From Clostridia bacterium (GTDB lineage: Bacteria; Bacillota; Clostridia; Caldicoprobacterales; Caldicoprobacteraceae): a stretch of DNA of 25,578 nt. Under the pieces are notes generated by a model. It saw only the letters and a list, made by a program, of their open reading frames with translations, was not told the DNA's origin and did not search any database. Shown here in pieces: positions 1 through 7,483 of the stretch. A program made the position numbers and the translations under genes. Where the stretch lies: NCBI GenBank assembly GCA_017577715.1, contig PKRC01000022.1, positions 1 through 25,578 of the forward strand. The letters run 5' to 3'. The number at the start of each line of letters is the position of its first letter. Within the stretch, counting starts at the first letter, position 1.

Positions 1-327
1 GTGGTAGCCTGGCTGGACAACCTTGACCCTTCCAGGGCCAGGTTGCTGATGACCAGGGACGATGGTGAGACCATAAAAGTGGTTGCACAAGGTGTGGGAA
101 GGCTGTTTGGAGTGGGAGACAAATTCATTGTCTATACCCAGAACGATTCGATAATGCTGTATTTCTGGGAGATAGATCGTTATGCACGGCTTACTCAGCC
201 TGGAGAAAAGGGGATGCTGTCCAAAGCGTGTGTGTCGGGTAACGTGGTGGTCTGGTATGAAGTAAGCGATCCGTCACAAAGAAAGGATAAAGTGAAGGTC
301 AGCATTATTGAGCAACCGGATATATAA
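1..327 (+). CDS. C-terminal part of an unidentified protein, beta-propeller-like
   Basis: The frame is open from the first base and stops at TAA 325-327, so the true start probably lies upstream, although the window happens to open on a GTG. The visible 108 residues are rich in short beta strands with blade-like spacing (phrases such as KFIVYTQND, MLYFWEIDRY and NVVVWYEVSD), which resembles TolB/WD-type propeller repeats. No catalytic motif is visible and I do not recognise the family. It ends 18 bases before the radA start, so the two are probably co-transcribed. In Bacillus the gene before radA is clpC; this is not ClpC. The propeller call is an inference from repeat texture only. Confidence 0.5.
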   Translation: MVAWLDNLDPSRARLLMTRDDGETIKVVAQGVGRLFGVGDKFIVYTQNDSIMLYFWEIDRYARLTQPGEKGMLSKACVSGNVVVWYEVSDPSQRKDKVKVSIIEQPDI

Positions 328-345
328 AAAATGCGTGGAGGGGTT

Positions 346-1710
346 ATGGCTAAACCGAGAAAGGTATTTGTATGTCAGGAATGCGGGTATGAGTCCCCAA
401 AATGGATGGGCAAGTGCCCTTCCTGTGAGCAGTGGAATACGTTTGTGGAGGAGATACAGCTCAGAGGCCGTGATGCCGGTGAGATGGGCATGGTGACCTA
501 CTCCCGGCCTGAAGCGCTGGAGCAGATAGCTCTACAGGACGAGGAAAGATATACCACCGATCTTGAAGAGCTGGACCATGTGCTGGGCGGGGGGATTGTA
601 AAAGGGTCCCTCATATTGATAGGTGGGGATCCGGGTATCGGCAAATCGACTTTGCTTCTTCAGGTATGCGGCTCGCTGGCCGACAGGCATGGGAGAGTGC
701 TTTATGTTTCGGGTGAGGAATCCGTCAAGCAGGTCAAGATGAGGGCCAACCGCCTTAATATATCGGCCAGAGAACTGTATCTGGTCTCTGAGACCAACAT
801 GGACGTGATACTGTCCCATGTCCAGACACTGAATCCGGAATTTTTGGTCATAGACTCCATTCAAACGGTATTTTTGCCGCAGCTGTCATCTGCGCCGGGG
901 AGCGTAACGCAGGTTCGCGAAGCCACTGGTGTTCTCATGAAGCTGGCCAAGAACCAGGGCGTTACCGTATTTATAGTGGGGCACGTGACAAAGGAAGGGG
1001 CCATCGCAGGGCCAAGGGTTCTGGAGCACATGGTGGACACCGTCTTGTATTTTGAAGGGGACAGGCACCACAGCTATAGGATACTGCGCGGAGTGAAAAA
1101 CAGATTTGGTTCCACCAATGAGATTGGCGTCTTTGAGATGAGAGACAGAGGGCTTGTCCAGATTTTGAATCCTTCTGAGATTTTGCTTTCCGAGCGAACG
1201 CACGGGGTGCCTGGGTCGGTGGTGCTGTGCAGCATGGAGGGGACCAGGCCGGTGTTGGTGGAAGTGCAGGCTTTGGTGAGCACCACGGTGTTTGGCATGG
1301 CGCGCCGCATGTCCACCGGGATTGACTACAACCGCGTCATTCTGCTCATGGCGGTCCTTGAGAAAAGGGTGGGAATGCAGCTGTATAACCAGGATGCCTA
1401 TGTCAACGTGGTAGGAGGGCTCAAAATAGATGAGCCGGCCGCTGACCTGGCTGTCGTTACCGCCATTGCTTCCAGCTTCAGAAATATTCCGGTAAGCCCC
1501 GAGATGGTGGTGATGGGTGAAGTGGGCTTGACGGGCGAGGTAAGAGGGATAAGCCATATCGACAAGAGAATTAACGAGAGCCTGAGGCTGGGCTTCAAGC
1601 AGTGTGTGATACCCCGTGATAATTTGAAAGGCCTTGCCATCCCAAAGGGCATGGATGTAATTGGCGTCGAGACCATCTCTGAAGCCCTCGAAGTAATTTT
1701 GGGCATTTGA
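346..1710 (+). CDS. radA: DNA repair protein RadA
   Basis: RadA (Sms) is a RecA-like ATPase that processes recombination intermediates and promotes branch migration on DNA. Starting at ATG 346 the protein has 454 residues, the usual length. It shows an N-terminal C4 zinc finger (C10, C13, C24, C27), a Walker A motif GGDPGIGKST at residues 93-102, the RadA signature KNRFG at 251-255, and a C-terminal Lon-protease-like domain. The frame is also open from ATG 331, but the GGAGG at 337-341 lies between the two ATGs, and RadA proteins normally begin just before the zinc finger, so 346 is preferred; its spacing (4 bases) is a little short. No terminator is obvious downstream. In Bacillus relatives radA is followed by disA, which is absent here. 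Confidence 0.96.
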   Translation: MAKPRKVFVCQECGYESPKWMGKCPSCEQWNTFVEEIQLRGRDAGEMGMVTYSRPEALEQIALQDEERYTTDLEELDHVLGGGIVKGSLILIGGDPGIGKSTLLLQVCGSLADRHGRVLYVSGEESVKQVKMRANRLNISARELYLVSETNMDVILSHVQTLNPEFLVIDSIQTVFLPQLSSAPGSVTQVREATGVLMKLAKNQGVTVFIVGHVTKEGAIAGPRVLEHMVDTVLYFEGDRHHSYRILRGVKNRFGSTNEIGVFEMRDRGLVQILNPSEILLSERTHGVPGSVVLCSMEGTRPVLVEVQALVSTTVFGMARRMSTGIDYNRVILLMAVLEKRVGMQLYNQDAYVNVVGGLKIDEPAADLAVVTAIASSFRNIPVSPEMVVMGEVGLTGEVRGISHIDKRINESLRLGFKQCVIPRDNLKGLAIPKGMDVIGVETISEALEVILGI

Positions 1711-2032
1711 ATAAAAATACATTCATCCGCTTTAAGTTGTAATTGAGGCTGTAAGGTGATGGGTATAGCTCCCCATTAGCTGTCATTGTCTGTTTCATTG
1801 GCAAAACCATCTCCTGCTTTCATCTATCATTCTTCATTCCATTTATTTCGTTATATTGATCTTGTGAACGTATTGGCTGTTAAACCTTTTTGTAAATTAC
1901 TGACAGAGGCTTTTTCTTTTTTGTTGATATTGACAAGTCTATTCTCTGTGTGTTAAAATATCGCTTTTATTGACGATATCAGAAACTTGTGGTATAATAA
2001 AGAAAATATTGCATTAAAAGGGAGGCTTTTTT
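1711..2032. other. radA-carD intergenic gap
   Basis: This gap of 322 bases holds no gene that I can see. Its last 100 bases contain two promoter-like sequences (listed separately) and the carD ribosome binding site AAAGGGAGG at 2017-2025. The first 200 bases show neither a convincing terminator nor a reading frame resembling DisA, the gene found here in Bacillus. Confidence 0.6.
1930..1998 (+). promoter_or_regulatory. Tandem sigma-A-type promoters for carD
   Basis: The proximal promoter is near consensus: TTGACG at 1970-1975, a 17-base spacer, and TATAAT at 1993-1998 preceded by TGG, an extended -10. A second, distal one is TTGACA at 1930-1935 with TAAAAT at 1954-1959 (18-base spacer). The proximal one would give an mRNA starting near 2005, about 28 bases before the carD start. 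Two strong promoters suggest constitutive, high transcription of carD and perhaps the genes after it. Confidence 0.75.
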
Positions 2033-2527
2033 ATGCTTTTTCAGGTGGGGGATAAGGTGGTTTATCCGATGCATGGCGCGGGTATAGTGGAGAGCATAGA
2101 AGAAAGGGAGATACTGGGCGAAAAGCAGGAGTACTACGTGCTGTATTTCCCTGTAATGAAGATCAAGGTGATGATCCCCACCAAAAATGTTGAACAAATG
2201 GGTTTAAGGCATGTTATATCCAGAGAAGAGGTCGATAAAGTTATAAATGTTTTAAACGGCGACCAGACCAGCATGCCTGCCAACTGGAACAAGCGGTACA
2301 GGTTGAATATGGATAAGATAAAAAGTGGGGATATCTACGAGATTGCCGATGTTGTAAGGAACCTAATGTTAAGGGATAGAGAAAAAGGTTTGTCTGCCGC
2401 TGAACGGAAGATGCTCAACAGTGCCAGGCAGTTCCTGATCAGCGAACTGATGCTATCTACGAATGTGAGCGAGGATGAGGTTTCTGCACTGGTGGATAGT
2501 ATCATTTTAGAAAAAGCGACTGATTGA
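2033..2527 (+). CDS. carD: CarD family RNA polymerase-binding regulator
   Basis: CarD/CdnL proteins bind the RNA polymerase beta subunit through an N-terminal Tudor-like domain shared with Mfd and stabilise open promoter complexes with a C-terminal helical DNA-contacting domain. The N-terminus here (FQVGDKVVYPMHGAGIV) is the family signature, residues 1 to about 65 form the polymerase-interaction domain, and the remainder is helical (about residues 70-164). The length of 164 residues is typical. The ATG at 2033 follows AAAGGGAGG by 7 bases. The gene is read from the strong promoters at 1930-1998. CarD next to yacL and ispD-ispF is common in Clostridia. I saw no missing domain. Confidence 0.93.
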   Translation: MLFQVGDKVVYPMHGAGIVESIEEREILGEKQEYYVLYFPVMKIKVMIPTKNVEQMGLRHVISREEVDKVINVLNGDQTSMPANWNKRYRLNMDKIKSGDIYEIADVVRNLMLRDREKGLSAAERKMLNSARQFLISELMLSTNVSEDEVSALVDSIILEKATD

Positions 2528-2684
2528 ACATATTAGGCAAGAGTATAATAAGCTGTATTTGGTCTTATAAAATTTGGCAGAATGTTAATAATAATGATAA
2601 GAGGAGATCTGGTTTTTAAGACCTGCTTTGCAAGGGAGAGGTGAGATCTTTGGGGGATGGCATAACCGAAGAGGAGGTGAAGGT

Positions 2685-3782
2685 GTGCTGGTAAGGGTTG
2701 TTAGAGGAGTGTTGACGGCATGTGGGGCCGTCATAGGTACAGGGGTGGCCTGGTGGATGACGAATTTGCTCAACAGCCAAAGAATAACGTTTATGCCTAT
2801 ATATCAGGATATTGTTGTGTACTTGCTGTGCTGTTTTGTATTTGCAATTATTCTCTTCGTTTCGTCCAACAAGCTCATATCTTTGACAGTGAGATTTACA
2901 AAAGCGATAGAGAAAAAGCTGCAGGAGATGCCTTTAACCGATGTGATACTGGGTGCTGCCGGTCTGATTGTGGGGCTGTTTATCGCTTACCTCATCAGTT
3001 TTCCCATAAATCAAATTGCTCTGCCGGGAGTTTCAATACCTCTTACGGTGGTTATTTACATATTGCTGGGGTATCTGGGGATAAGCGTCGCTATAAAGAG
3101 AAGGGACGAGCTTAACTGGCTGGTTCCATTGAAAAAAACGTCAAAGGATAAGGCCATGCTTGATGGTTACCGCAGTCAACCCAAGATTTTGGATACCAGC
3201 GTCATAATCGATGGCAGGATATTCGATATATGCAAAACCGGGTTTATAGAGGGCCCACTGGTTATCCCCAGCTTTGTGCTGGAAGAGCTAAGGCATATAG
3301 CTGATTCTTCAGATGTTCTAAAGCGCAATCGTGGACGGCGCGGCCTTGACATACTTAACCGCATTCAGAAAGAGCTGGACATCCCGGTAGAGATTTATGA
3401 GAAGGACTTTGATGACGTCGCTGAAGTTGACACCAAGCTGCTTAAGCTGGCCCGGATTTTGAACGGCAAGATCATTACCAACGACTACAATTTGAATAAG
3501 GTGGCTGAGTTTCAAGGTGTGGCCGTGCTTAACATTAACGAGCTGGCAAACGCGATGAAGCCCATAGTCCTGCCTGGCGAAGAGATGGTGGTGCAGGTTG
3601 TCAAAGACGGCAAAGAAGTGGGGCAAGGTGTTGCTTATCTGGACGATGGTACCATGATCGTGGTGGACGGAGGCAAGAAACACGTGGGCGAGACCATAGG
3701 TGTGCTGGTGACCAGCGTACTTCAGACGGCAGCAGGTAGAATGATATTTGCCAAGCCTAAACCGGTGGATAAGGTAAGCTGA
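2685..3782 (+). CDS. yacL: Membrane-anchored PIN/TRAM domain protein, YacL type
   Basis: From GTG 2685 the protein has 365 residues, close to the 366 of Bacillus YacL. Four membrane segments (roughly residues 5-27, 40-60, 86-106, 115-136) are followed by a PIN ribonuclease-like domain starting at LDTSVIIDGR (first acidic residue D170) with later acidic positions in PSFVLEEL, EVDTK and ITNDYN, then a TRAM domain, a probable RNA-binding fold, in the last 70 residues. The start is chosen because AGGAGG at 2672-2677 sits 7 bases before GTG 2685; the longer frame from TTG 2628 lacks a good site. The substrate of this family is not established; membrane-associated RNA cleavage is the usual guess. 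A terminator follows at 3818. Confidence 0.9.
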   Translation: MLVRVVRGVLTACGAVIGTGVAWWMTNLLNSQRITFMPIYQDIVVYLLCCFVFAIILFVSSNKLISLTVRFTKAIEKKLQEMPLTDVILGAAGLIVGLFIAYLISFPINQIALPGVSIPLTVVIYILLGYLGISVAIKRRDELNWLVPLKKTSKDKAMLDGYRSQPKILDTSVIIDGRIFDICKTGFIEGPLVIPSFVLEELRHIADSSDVLKRNRGRRGLDILNRIQKELDIPVEIYEKDFDDVAEVDTKLLKLARILNGKIITNDYNLNKVAEFQGVAVLNINELANAMKPIVLPGEEMVVQVVKDGKEVGQGVAYLDDGTMIVVDGGKKHVGETIGVLVTSVLQTAAGRMIFAKPKPVDKVS

Positions 3783-3817
3783 TAGGATGGTCAAAGGGAG
3801 AATAAGGTTTAATTCTC

Positions 3818-3850
3818 AAGCAGCGGATTGTATTCCGTTGCTTTTTTTTG
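3818..3850 (+). terminator. Intrinsic terminator after yacL
   Basis: A 10-base stem, AAGCAGCGGA at 3818-3827 with TCCGTTGCTT at 3834-3843 (one G-T pair), has a 6-base loop and runs into a tract of eight T. It closes the radA-carD-yacL group. Confidence 0.85.
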
Positions 3851-3858
3851 TATACTGT

Positions 3859-3882
3859 ATTAGACAAAGGAAGTTGTCTAAT
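3859..3882. promoter_or_regulatory. Palindrome between yacL terminator and ispD
   Basis: ATTAGACAA at 3859-3867 and TTGTCTAAT at 3874-3882 are perfect inverted repeats of 9 bases around AGGAAG. The site lies 9 bases after the terminator T-tract and about 120 bases before ispD. It could be a protein-binding operator or a short hairpin; nothing in the sequence decides between these. Confidence 0.45.
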
Positions 3883-4003
3883 TTCTGCCGTGTTTCTATG
3901 AAACTCTGTCTTTTAATAGATAGGTTAATAATAGGCTGTATCGACCAAATGCGAGTTTAGCGGGCGTATCGTATATGGCAGGGGGAGGAATGAATCTAAA
4001 AAC

Positions 4004-4708
4004 ATGAAAGGAAGAAATTATGCCATTATAGTAGCAGCTGGACAGGGCAAGCGAATGGGTACCAGCGTTAGCAAGCAGTATTTGATGCTGGGTGACAAGC
4101 CGGTGGTTGTGCATGCGCTTCAGGCGTTTGATGAGCAGCCAGTTATCGAAGCCGTGGTATTGGTGGTGGCGCCTTCTGACGTTGAGCATGTTAAAAATGA
4201 CATAGTACGAAAATACGGGTTTAAAAAGCCCGTATTGGTGGTGGAGGGCGGACAGGAACGCCAGCAGTCGGTGTATAACGGCCTCAAAGCTCTTGTGAGG
4301 TTTGAGGATGTTGATATAGTGGTGATCCATGACGGGGTCAGGCCGTTTGTCACGGGTCAGATGATACAGGACAGCATTTGTGCGGCCGATAAATGTGGGG
4401 CGGCTGTGGTGGGCGTCCCAGTCAAGGATACGATAAAGAAGGTGGATGGGCAGCAGTTTGTGGTGTGCACCCCTGCGCGGAGCGAGCTGTGGCAGGTGCA
4501 GACGCCCCAGGCTTTTAAATATCACCTCATATGGGAGGCCCATGAGAAGGCCCTACAGGATGGATTTTGTGGGACCGATGACGCGATACTGGTGGAACGG
4601 CTGGGGCATCCCGTCAAAATGGTGATGGGCAGCTATTGCAATATAAAGATTACGACGCGGGAGGATTTGATTTTGGCACGTGAATTTATTGCTGGAGGGT
4701 TGGTATGA
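4004..4708 (+). CDS. ispD: 2-C-methyl-D-erythritol 4-phosphate cytidylyltransferase
   Basis: IspD transfers CMP from CTP to 2-C-methyl-D-erythritol 4-phosphate, the third step of the MEP pathway to isoprenoids, in the cytoplasm. The 234 residues show the nucleotide-binding motif AAGQGKRMG (11-19), the following KQ (24-25), the IHDGVRPF motif near residue 108 and GTDDA near 190. The ATG at 4004 is the only sensible start, yet the nearest good ribosome binding site, GGGGGAGG at 3981-3988, is 15 bases away, unusually far. The stop overlaps the ispF start by 4 bases (ATGA), which points to coupled translation. Confidence 0.95.
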   Translation: MKGRNYAIIVAAGQGKRMGTSVSKQYLMLGDKPVVVHALQAFDEQPVIEAVVLVVAPSDVEHVKNDIVRKYGFKKPVLVVEGGQERQQSVYNGLKALVRFEDVDIVVIHDGVRPFVTGQMIQDSICAADKCGAAVVGVPVKDTIKKVDGQQFVVCTPARSELWQVQTPQAFKYHLIWEAHEKALQDGFCGTDDAILVERLGHPVKMVMGSYCNIKITTREDLILAREFIAGGLV

Positions 4709-5172
4709 GGATAGGAATGGGTTATGACGTGCATCCCCTGGTAGAAGGCAGGGATTTGATTCTGGGCGGGGTTTTTATCCCCTTTGAAAAAGGGCTCAAA
4801 GGCCATTCAGATGCCGACGTCCTGGTCCATGCCGTAATGGATGCTTTGCTTGGCGCGGCAGCAATGGGGGACATAGGCAAGCTGTTTCCGGATACCGATG
4901 AAAGATACAGGGGGATATCTAGCCTGGTTTTGCTGCGCTTGGTGGGCGAGCTCATAGCGCAAAGGTCATACCGTATAGAAAATATCGACTCGGTTGTGGT
5001 GGCTCAGAGGCCCAGGATAGCACCCTATATTGAACAGATGAGGGAGAATATAGCTCGCGAGCTTAACATTCAGCCCGACAGGGTCAGTGTTAAAGCGACT
5101 ACCACAGAGGGATTGGGGTTTATAGGCGCCGGGGATGGCATAGCTGCCTATGCTGTGGTTCTGCTGGCTTAA
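4705..5172 (+). CDS. ispF: 2-C-methyl-D-erythritol 2,4-cyclodiphosphate synthase
   Basis: IspF cyclises 4-diphosphocytidyl-methylerythritol 2-phosphate and releases CMP. It acts two steps after IspD in the MEP pathway, as a trimer with one metal per active site. The three metal ligands of the family are in place (D8, H10 in GYDVHP; H42 in the HSDADVLVHAV segment), as are the FPDTD motif and the C-terminal TTEGLGF segment. At 155 residues it is full length. It overlaps ispD by 4 bases; the kinase IspE that acts between them is not in the window. No clear terminator follows. Confidence 0.97.
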   Translation: MRIGMGYDVHPLVEGRDLILGGVFIPFEKGLKGHSDADVLVHAVMDALLGAAAMGDIGKLFPDTDERYRGISSLVLLRLVGELIAQRSYRIENIDSVVVAQRPRIAPYIEQMRENIARELNIQPDRVSVKATTTEGLGFIGAGDGIAAYAVVLLA

Positions 5173-5353
5173 ATCCTCTTCAATATTGAGCTGAATTATT
5201 TCGCCTTCCGACTCGTATAATATTTGTAAGCATATATCAGGTGGGTTTGTCTGGGTATTAAAACAGGTTCGGTTTGAATATGCGGGCCAATATGCTTTGC
5301 GTGTTACATGCTGTCCGGGTATATTCTCAATAATGCCGATGGGAGGGTTTTAG

Positions 5354-6232
5354 ATGAAAAAGTGGATAACGGCGTGCTTTTGTGCTGTGGCTTTGCTGAT
5401 TGGCCAGTTGGCTTGTGTGCAGGCTCAAGTGGAAGAAGTGGTGAGCCTGGGGGCTGATTTAAACGAAAAACAGCAGGAGCAGATGCTGGAGCTGTTCGGC
5501 GTAAAGGCCGATGAGGTAAAGATAATAAAGGTGACCAACCAGGAGGAGCGGGACTATTTGGAAGGGCTTGTCTCGGACGATAAGATAGGAACCAGGGCTA
5601 TATCCTGTGCCTATGTCAAGCCTTTGCCAGAGGGAGAAGGTCTGATGGTGGAGACCTACAACATAAGCTGGGTCACAAAGGAGATGTACGCCAATGCCAT
5701 GGCCACAGCCGGGGTGGAGAACGCCCGGGTAGTGGCTGCGGCCCCGTTTATGGTGTCAGGCACCGCGGCGCTCACCGGCATAATGAAGGCTTTTGAAGAG
5801 GTATCGGGCAAAGAGCTGGATGAAGAGGCCAAGAAGGTTGCAAACGAAGAGCTGGTAACTACCGGCGAGCTGGGTGAGGACATCGGTAAGGATAAGGCTG
5901 CGGCTCTCATCAAGGAGATAAAGGAAAGAGTAATTCGGGAGAGGGTCAAAAATCCCGAAGACATCAAGAAGATAGTGTTGCAGATTGCCAAAGATCTCAA
6001 TATAGAGCTCACTGAGGAACAGATCAATAGGATTATTGAGCTCATGGAAAAGATAAGCAAGCTGGATTTGGATATCGACAGGATAACCACACAGCTGGAA
6101 AACATCACACAGCGTTTGGACGACATACGGAGGACTGTGGAGGAAAACAAGGGATTGCTTCAGCGCATATGGGACGTTATCAGCCGGTTTATAAATTGGC
6201 TTCAAAGTCTCATTGAAAGGCTAGGGGTGTAG
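5354..6232 (+). CDS. Secreted DUF1002 (YpuA-like) protein
   Basis: The 292-residue product starts with a signal peptide (KK, hydrophobic residues 6-20, probable cleavage after VQA near residue 24), so it should be exported. The mature part matches my recollection of the DUF1002/YpuA family: an alpha/beta region with LGADLNEKQQEQM and TYNISWVTKEMYANAM, then an Ala/Gly-rich segment AAPFMVSGTAALTG, and a long charged helical and coiled-coil tail (residues about 200-285). The family has no known biochemical role. The ATG at 5354 follows GGGAGGG by 6 bases. It sits where gltX lies in Bacillus between ispF and cysE, and is separated from both neighbours by gaps, so it is probably transcribed alone. 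Confidence 0.8.
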   Translation: MKKWITACFCAVALLIGQLACVQAQVEEVVSLGADLNEKQQEQMLELFGVKADEVKIIKVTNQEERDYLEGLVSDDKIGTRAISCAYVKPLPEGEGLMVETYNISWVTKEMYANAMATAGVENARVVAAAPFMVSGTAALTGIMKAFEEVSGKELDEEAKKVANEELVTTGELGEDIGKDKAAALIKEIKERVIRERVKNPEDIKKIVLQIAKDLNIELTEEQINRIIELMEKISKLDLDIDRITTQLENITQRLDDIRRTVEENKGLLQRIWDVISRFINWLQSLIERLGV

Positions 6233-6397
6233 CCGTTATGTCATATATAGTGGAATTTGTGATTTTGCTGTAAAAAGTCTATTTTGCTGCTTAAAATGAG
6301 ATCCGCAATTTTGAAGCCAAGATAACAGTAAGCGAAAGATTGAAAATTAAGCGCTGTTTTATCAAGTGAATATGCTGTCAGTGAGGTTTTTGCAGCA

Positions 6398-6458
6398 AAG
6401 TCAATTGTTGGGCAGATAGATGCCACCATTGACTTGTTTAGGGGAAATGTAATATAAT
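6398..6458 (+). promoter_or_regulatory. Promoter for the cysE-cysS leader, with an overlapping inverted repeat
   Basis: TTGACT at 6429-6434, an 18-base spacer and TATAAT at 6453-6458 make a good sigma-A promoter. The -35 box lies inside the right arm of a perfect 8-base inverted repeat (AAGTCAAT 6398-6405, ATTGACTT 6428-6435) whose interior also contains a short GGCA/TGCC pair. A repressor or activator site is possible. A second candidate, an extended -10 (TGG-TATAAA ending at 6506), lies closer to the T-box but lacks a -35. Confidence 0.6.
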
Positions 6459-6520
6459 GAATTACCACGATAAAAATAGTTTTAAGTAGATGAGGTGTGG
6501 TATAAATAAAAAAAGATAAC

Positions 6521-6777
6521 GGCTGTGAACGGGAAGAGTAGGCATGTCAAATCCACAGAGAGGGGCAATGGCTGCGCTGAGAGTTGCCCTGGATACAGGA
6601 CGTGCTGAAAGTGCGCCCGGGAGCTGTATCCCCGAAAGCGTCGTAGCCGAGTAGGGGGTACCGTTTGTGCCACGTTACGGCGATAGAGGTGGGGTATTGC
6701 TTGAAGGAGCATGCCCAATCAGAGTGGAACCGCGGAAGCCTTCGTCTCTGAATCCAGGGATGAAGGCTTTTATTTTT
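6521..6777 (+). promoter_or_regulatory. Cysteine T-box leader
   Basis: This is a tRNA-sensing leader upstream of cysE-cysS. The T-box element AGAGTGGAACCGCGG is at 6721-6735. Stem I can be traced: CGGG 6530-6533 pairs with CCCG 6616-6619, GCATGTC 6542-6548 with GACGTGC 6599-6605, ATCC 6551-6554 with GGAT 6591-6594, and the distal arm carries AGAGAG and a GGCTG loop. The specifier loop contains the AGTA motif (6537-6540) on one side and TGC (6612-6614), a cysteine codon, followed by a purine on the other. Uncharged tRNA-Cys should stabilise the antiterminator and let transcription continue. The structure is my manual folding. Confidence 0.93.
6736..6777 (+). terminator. Regulated terminator of the T-box
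   Basis: A 15-base stem (6736-6750 with 6755-6769, with two G-T pairs) closes on a 4-base loop and runs into TTTTATTTTT. It begins immediately after the T-box element, so the antiterminator and terminator compete as in known T-box leaders. Confidence 0.9.
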
Positions 6778-6811
6778 AACGGTAAAAGATTCCGCAAAAG
6801 GGGGGAGAATC

Positions 6812-7483
6812 ATGTTTGACCGAATTCGCAAGGACATACAAGCTGTACTTGAAAGGGACCCTGCAGCCAGGAACGCTCTGGAGGTTATATTGTGTTATCC
6901 GGGATTTCATGCTATCCTATTGCATAGAATAGCGCACTGGTTTTATGGCAAGGGTTTTAAGCTTATAGCGCGGCTCATCTCGCAGTTTAACAGATTTATC
7001 ACCGGTATAGAAATACATCCCGCCGCAAAAATTGGCGAGGGGTTGTTTATAGACCACGGAATGGGCGTGGTGATCGGGGAAACGGCTGAGATAGGGAATA
7101 ATGTGACTATATATCAGGGTGCCACTTTGGGTGGGACTGGCAAGGAGACCGGAAAGCGCCATCCCACCATAGGGAACAACGTGGTGATAAGCGCCGGAGC
7201 CAAGGTTTTAGGACCTTTTAAGGTAGGCGATAATTCAAAGATTGGGGCCAATGCCGTGGTGCTAAGCGAGGTACCGCCAAATTGTACGGTGGTAGGTGTG
7301 CCGGGAAGGATAGTTAAAAAGGATAACAAGCGCGTTGCATCCGCCAGAGATGAGATTGACCTGGATCAGGTACGCCTGCCTGACCCGGTGGCTGAGCAGA
7401 TTAAAGAAATATTGAATAGAATCAGCGCATTGGAAAAGAAAATAGAGGAATTGGAGGGTAGGTGGAAAAATGAGGTTGTATAA
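6812..7483 (+). CDS. cysE: Serine O-acetyltransferase
   Basis: CysE acetylates L-serine with acetyl-CoA to make O-acetylserine, the precursor of cysteine. The 223 residues comprise an N-terminal helical region, left-handed beta-helix hexapeptide repeats (residues about 66-160) and a charged helical C-terminus. The catalytic dyad positions are E67 (in GIEIHP, where some homologues have Asp) and H82 (in FIDHGMG); the family signature YQGATLGGTG and the CoA-side GVPGRIV segment are present. ATG 6812 follows GGGGGGAG by 4 bases. It is the first gene after the cysteine T-box and overlaps cysS by 14 bases, so cysteine synthesis and tRNA-Cys charging answer to the same signal. Confidence 0.96.
   Translation: MFDRIRKDIQAVLERDPAARNALEVILCYPGFHAILLHRIAHWFYGKGFKLIARLISQFNRFITGIEIHPAAKIGEGLFIDHGMGVVIGETAEIGNNVTIYQGATLGGTGKETGKRHPTIGNNVVISAGAKVLGPFKVGDNSKIGANAVVLSEVPPNCTVVGVPGRIVKKDNKRVASARDEIDLDQVRLPDPVAEQIKEILNRISALEKKIEELEGRWKNEVV

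Noticed and set aside
886..1722. Long minus-strand frame of 278 codons across radA.
   Set aside because: It is a shadow of radA, rich in His and Gln as expected of an antisense frame, with no ribosome binding site or recognisable domain.
2628..2684. Longer YacL start at TTG 2628.
   Set aside because: GTG 2685 has an AGGAGG at ideal distance and gives the family length.
3990..4007. Five-codon leader frame overlapping the ispD start.
   Set aside because: Its ATG is 1 base from the ribosome binding site, too close for initiation; probably chance.
5656..6150. Minus-strand frame of 164 codons in the DUF1002 gene.
   Set aside because: Serine-rich antisense shadow of a Glu/Lys-rich coding sequence.
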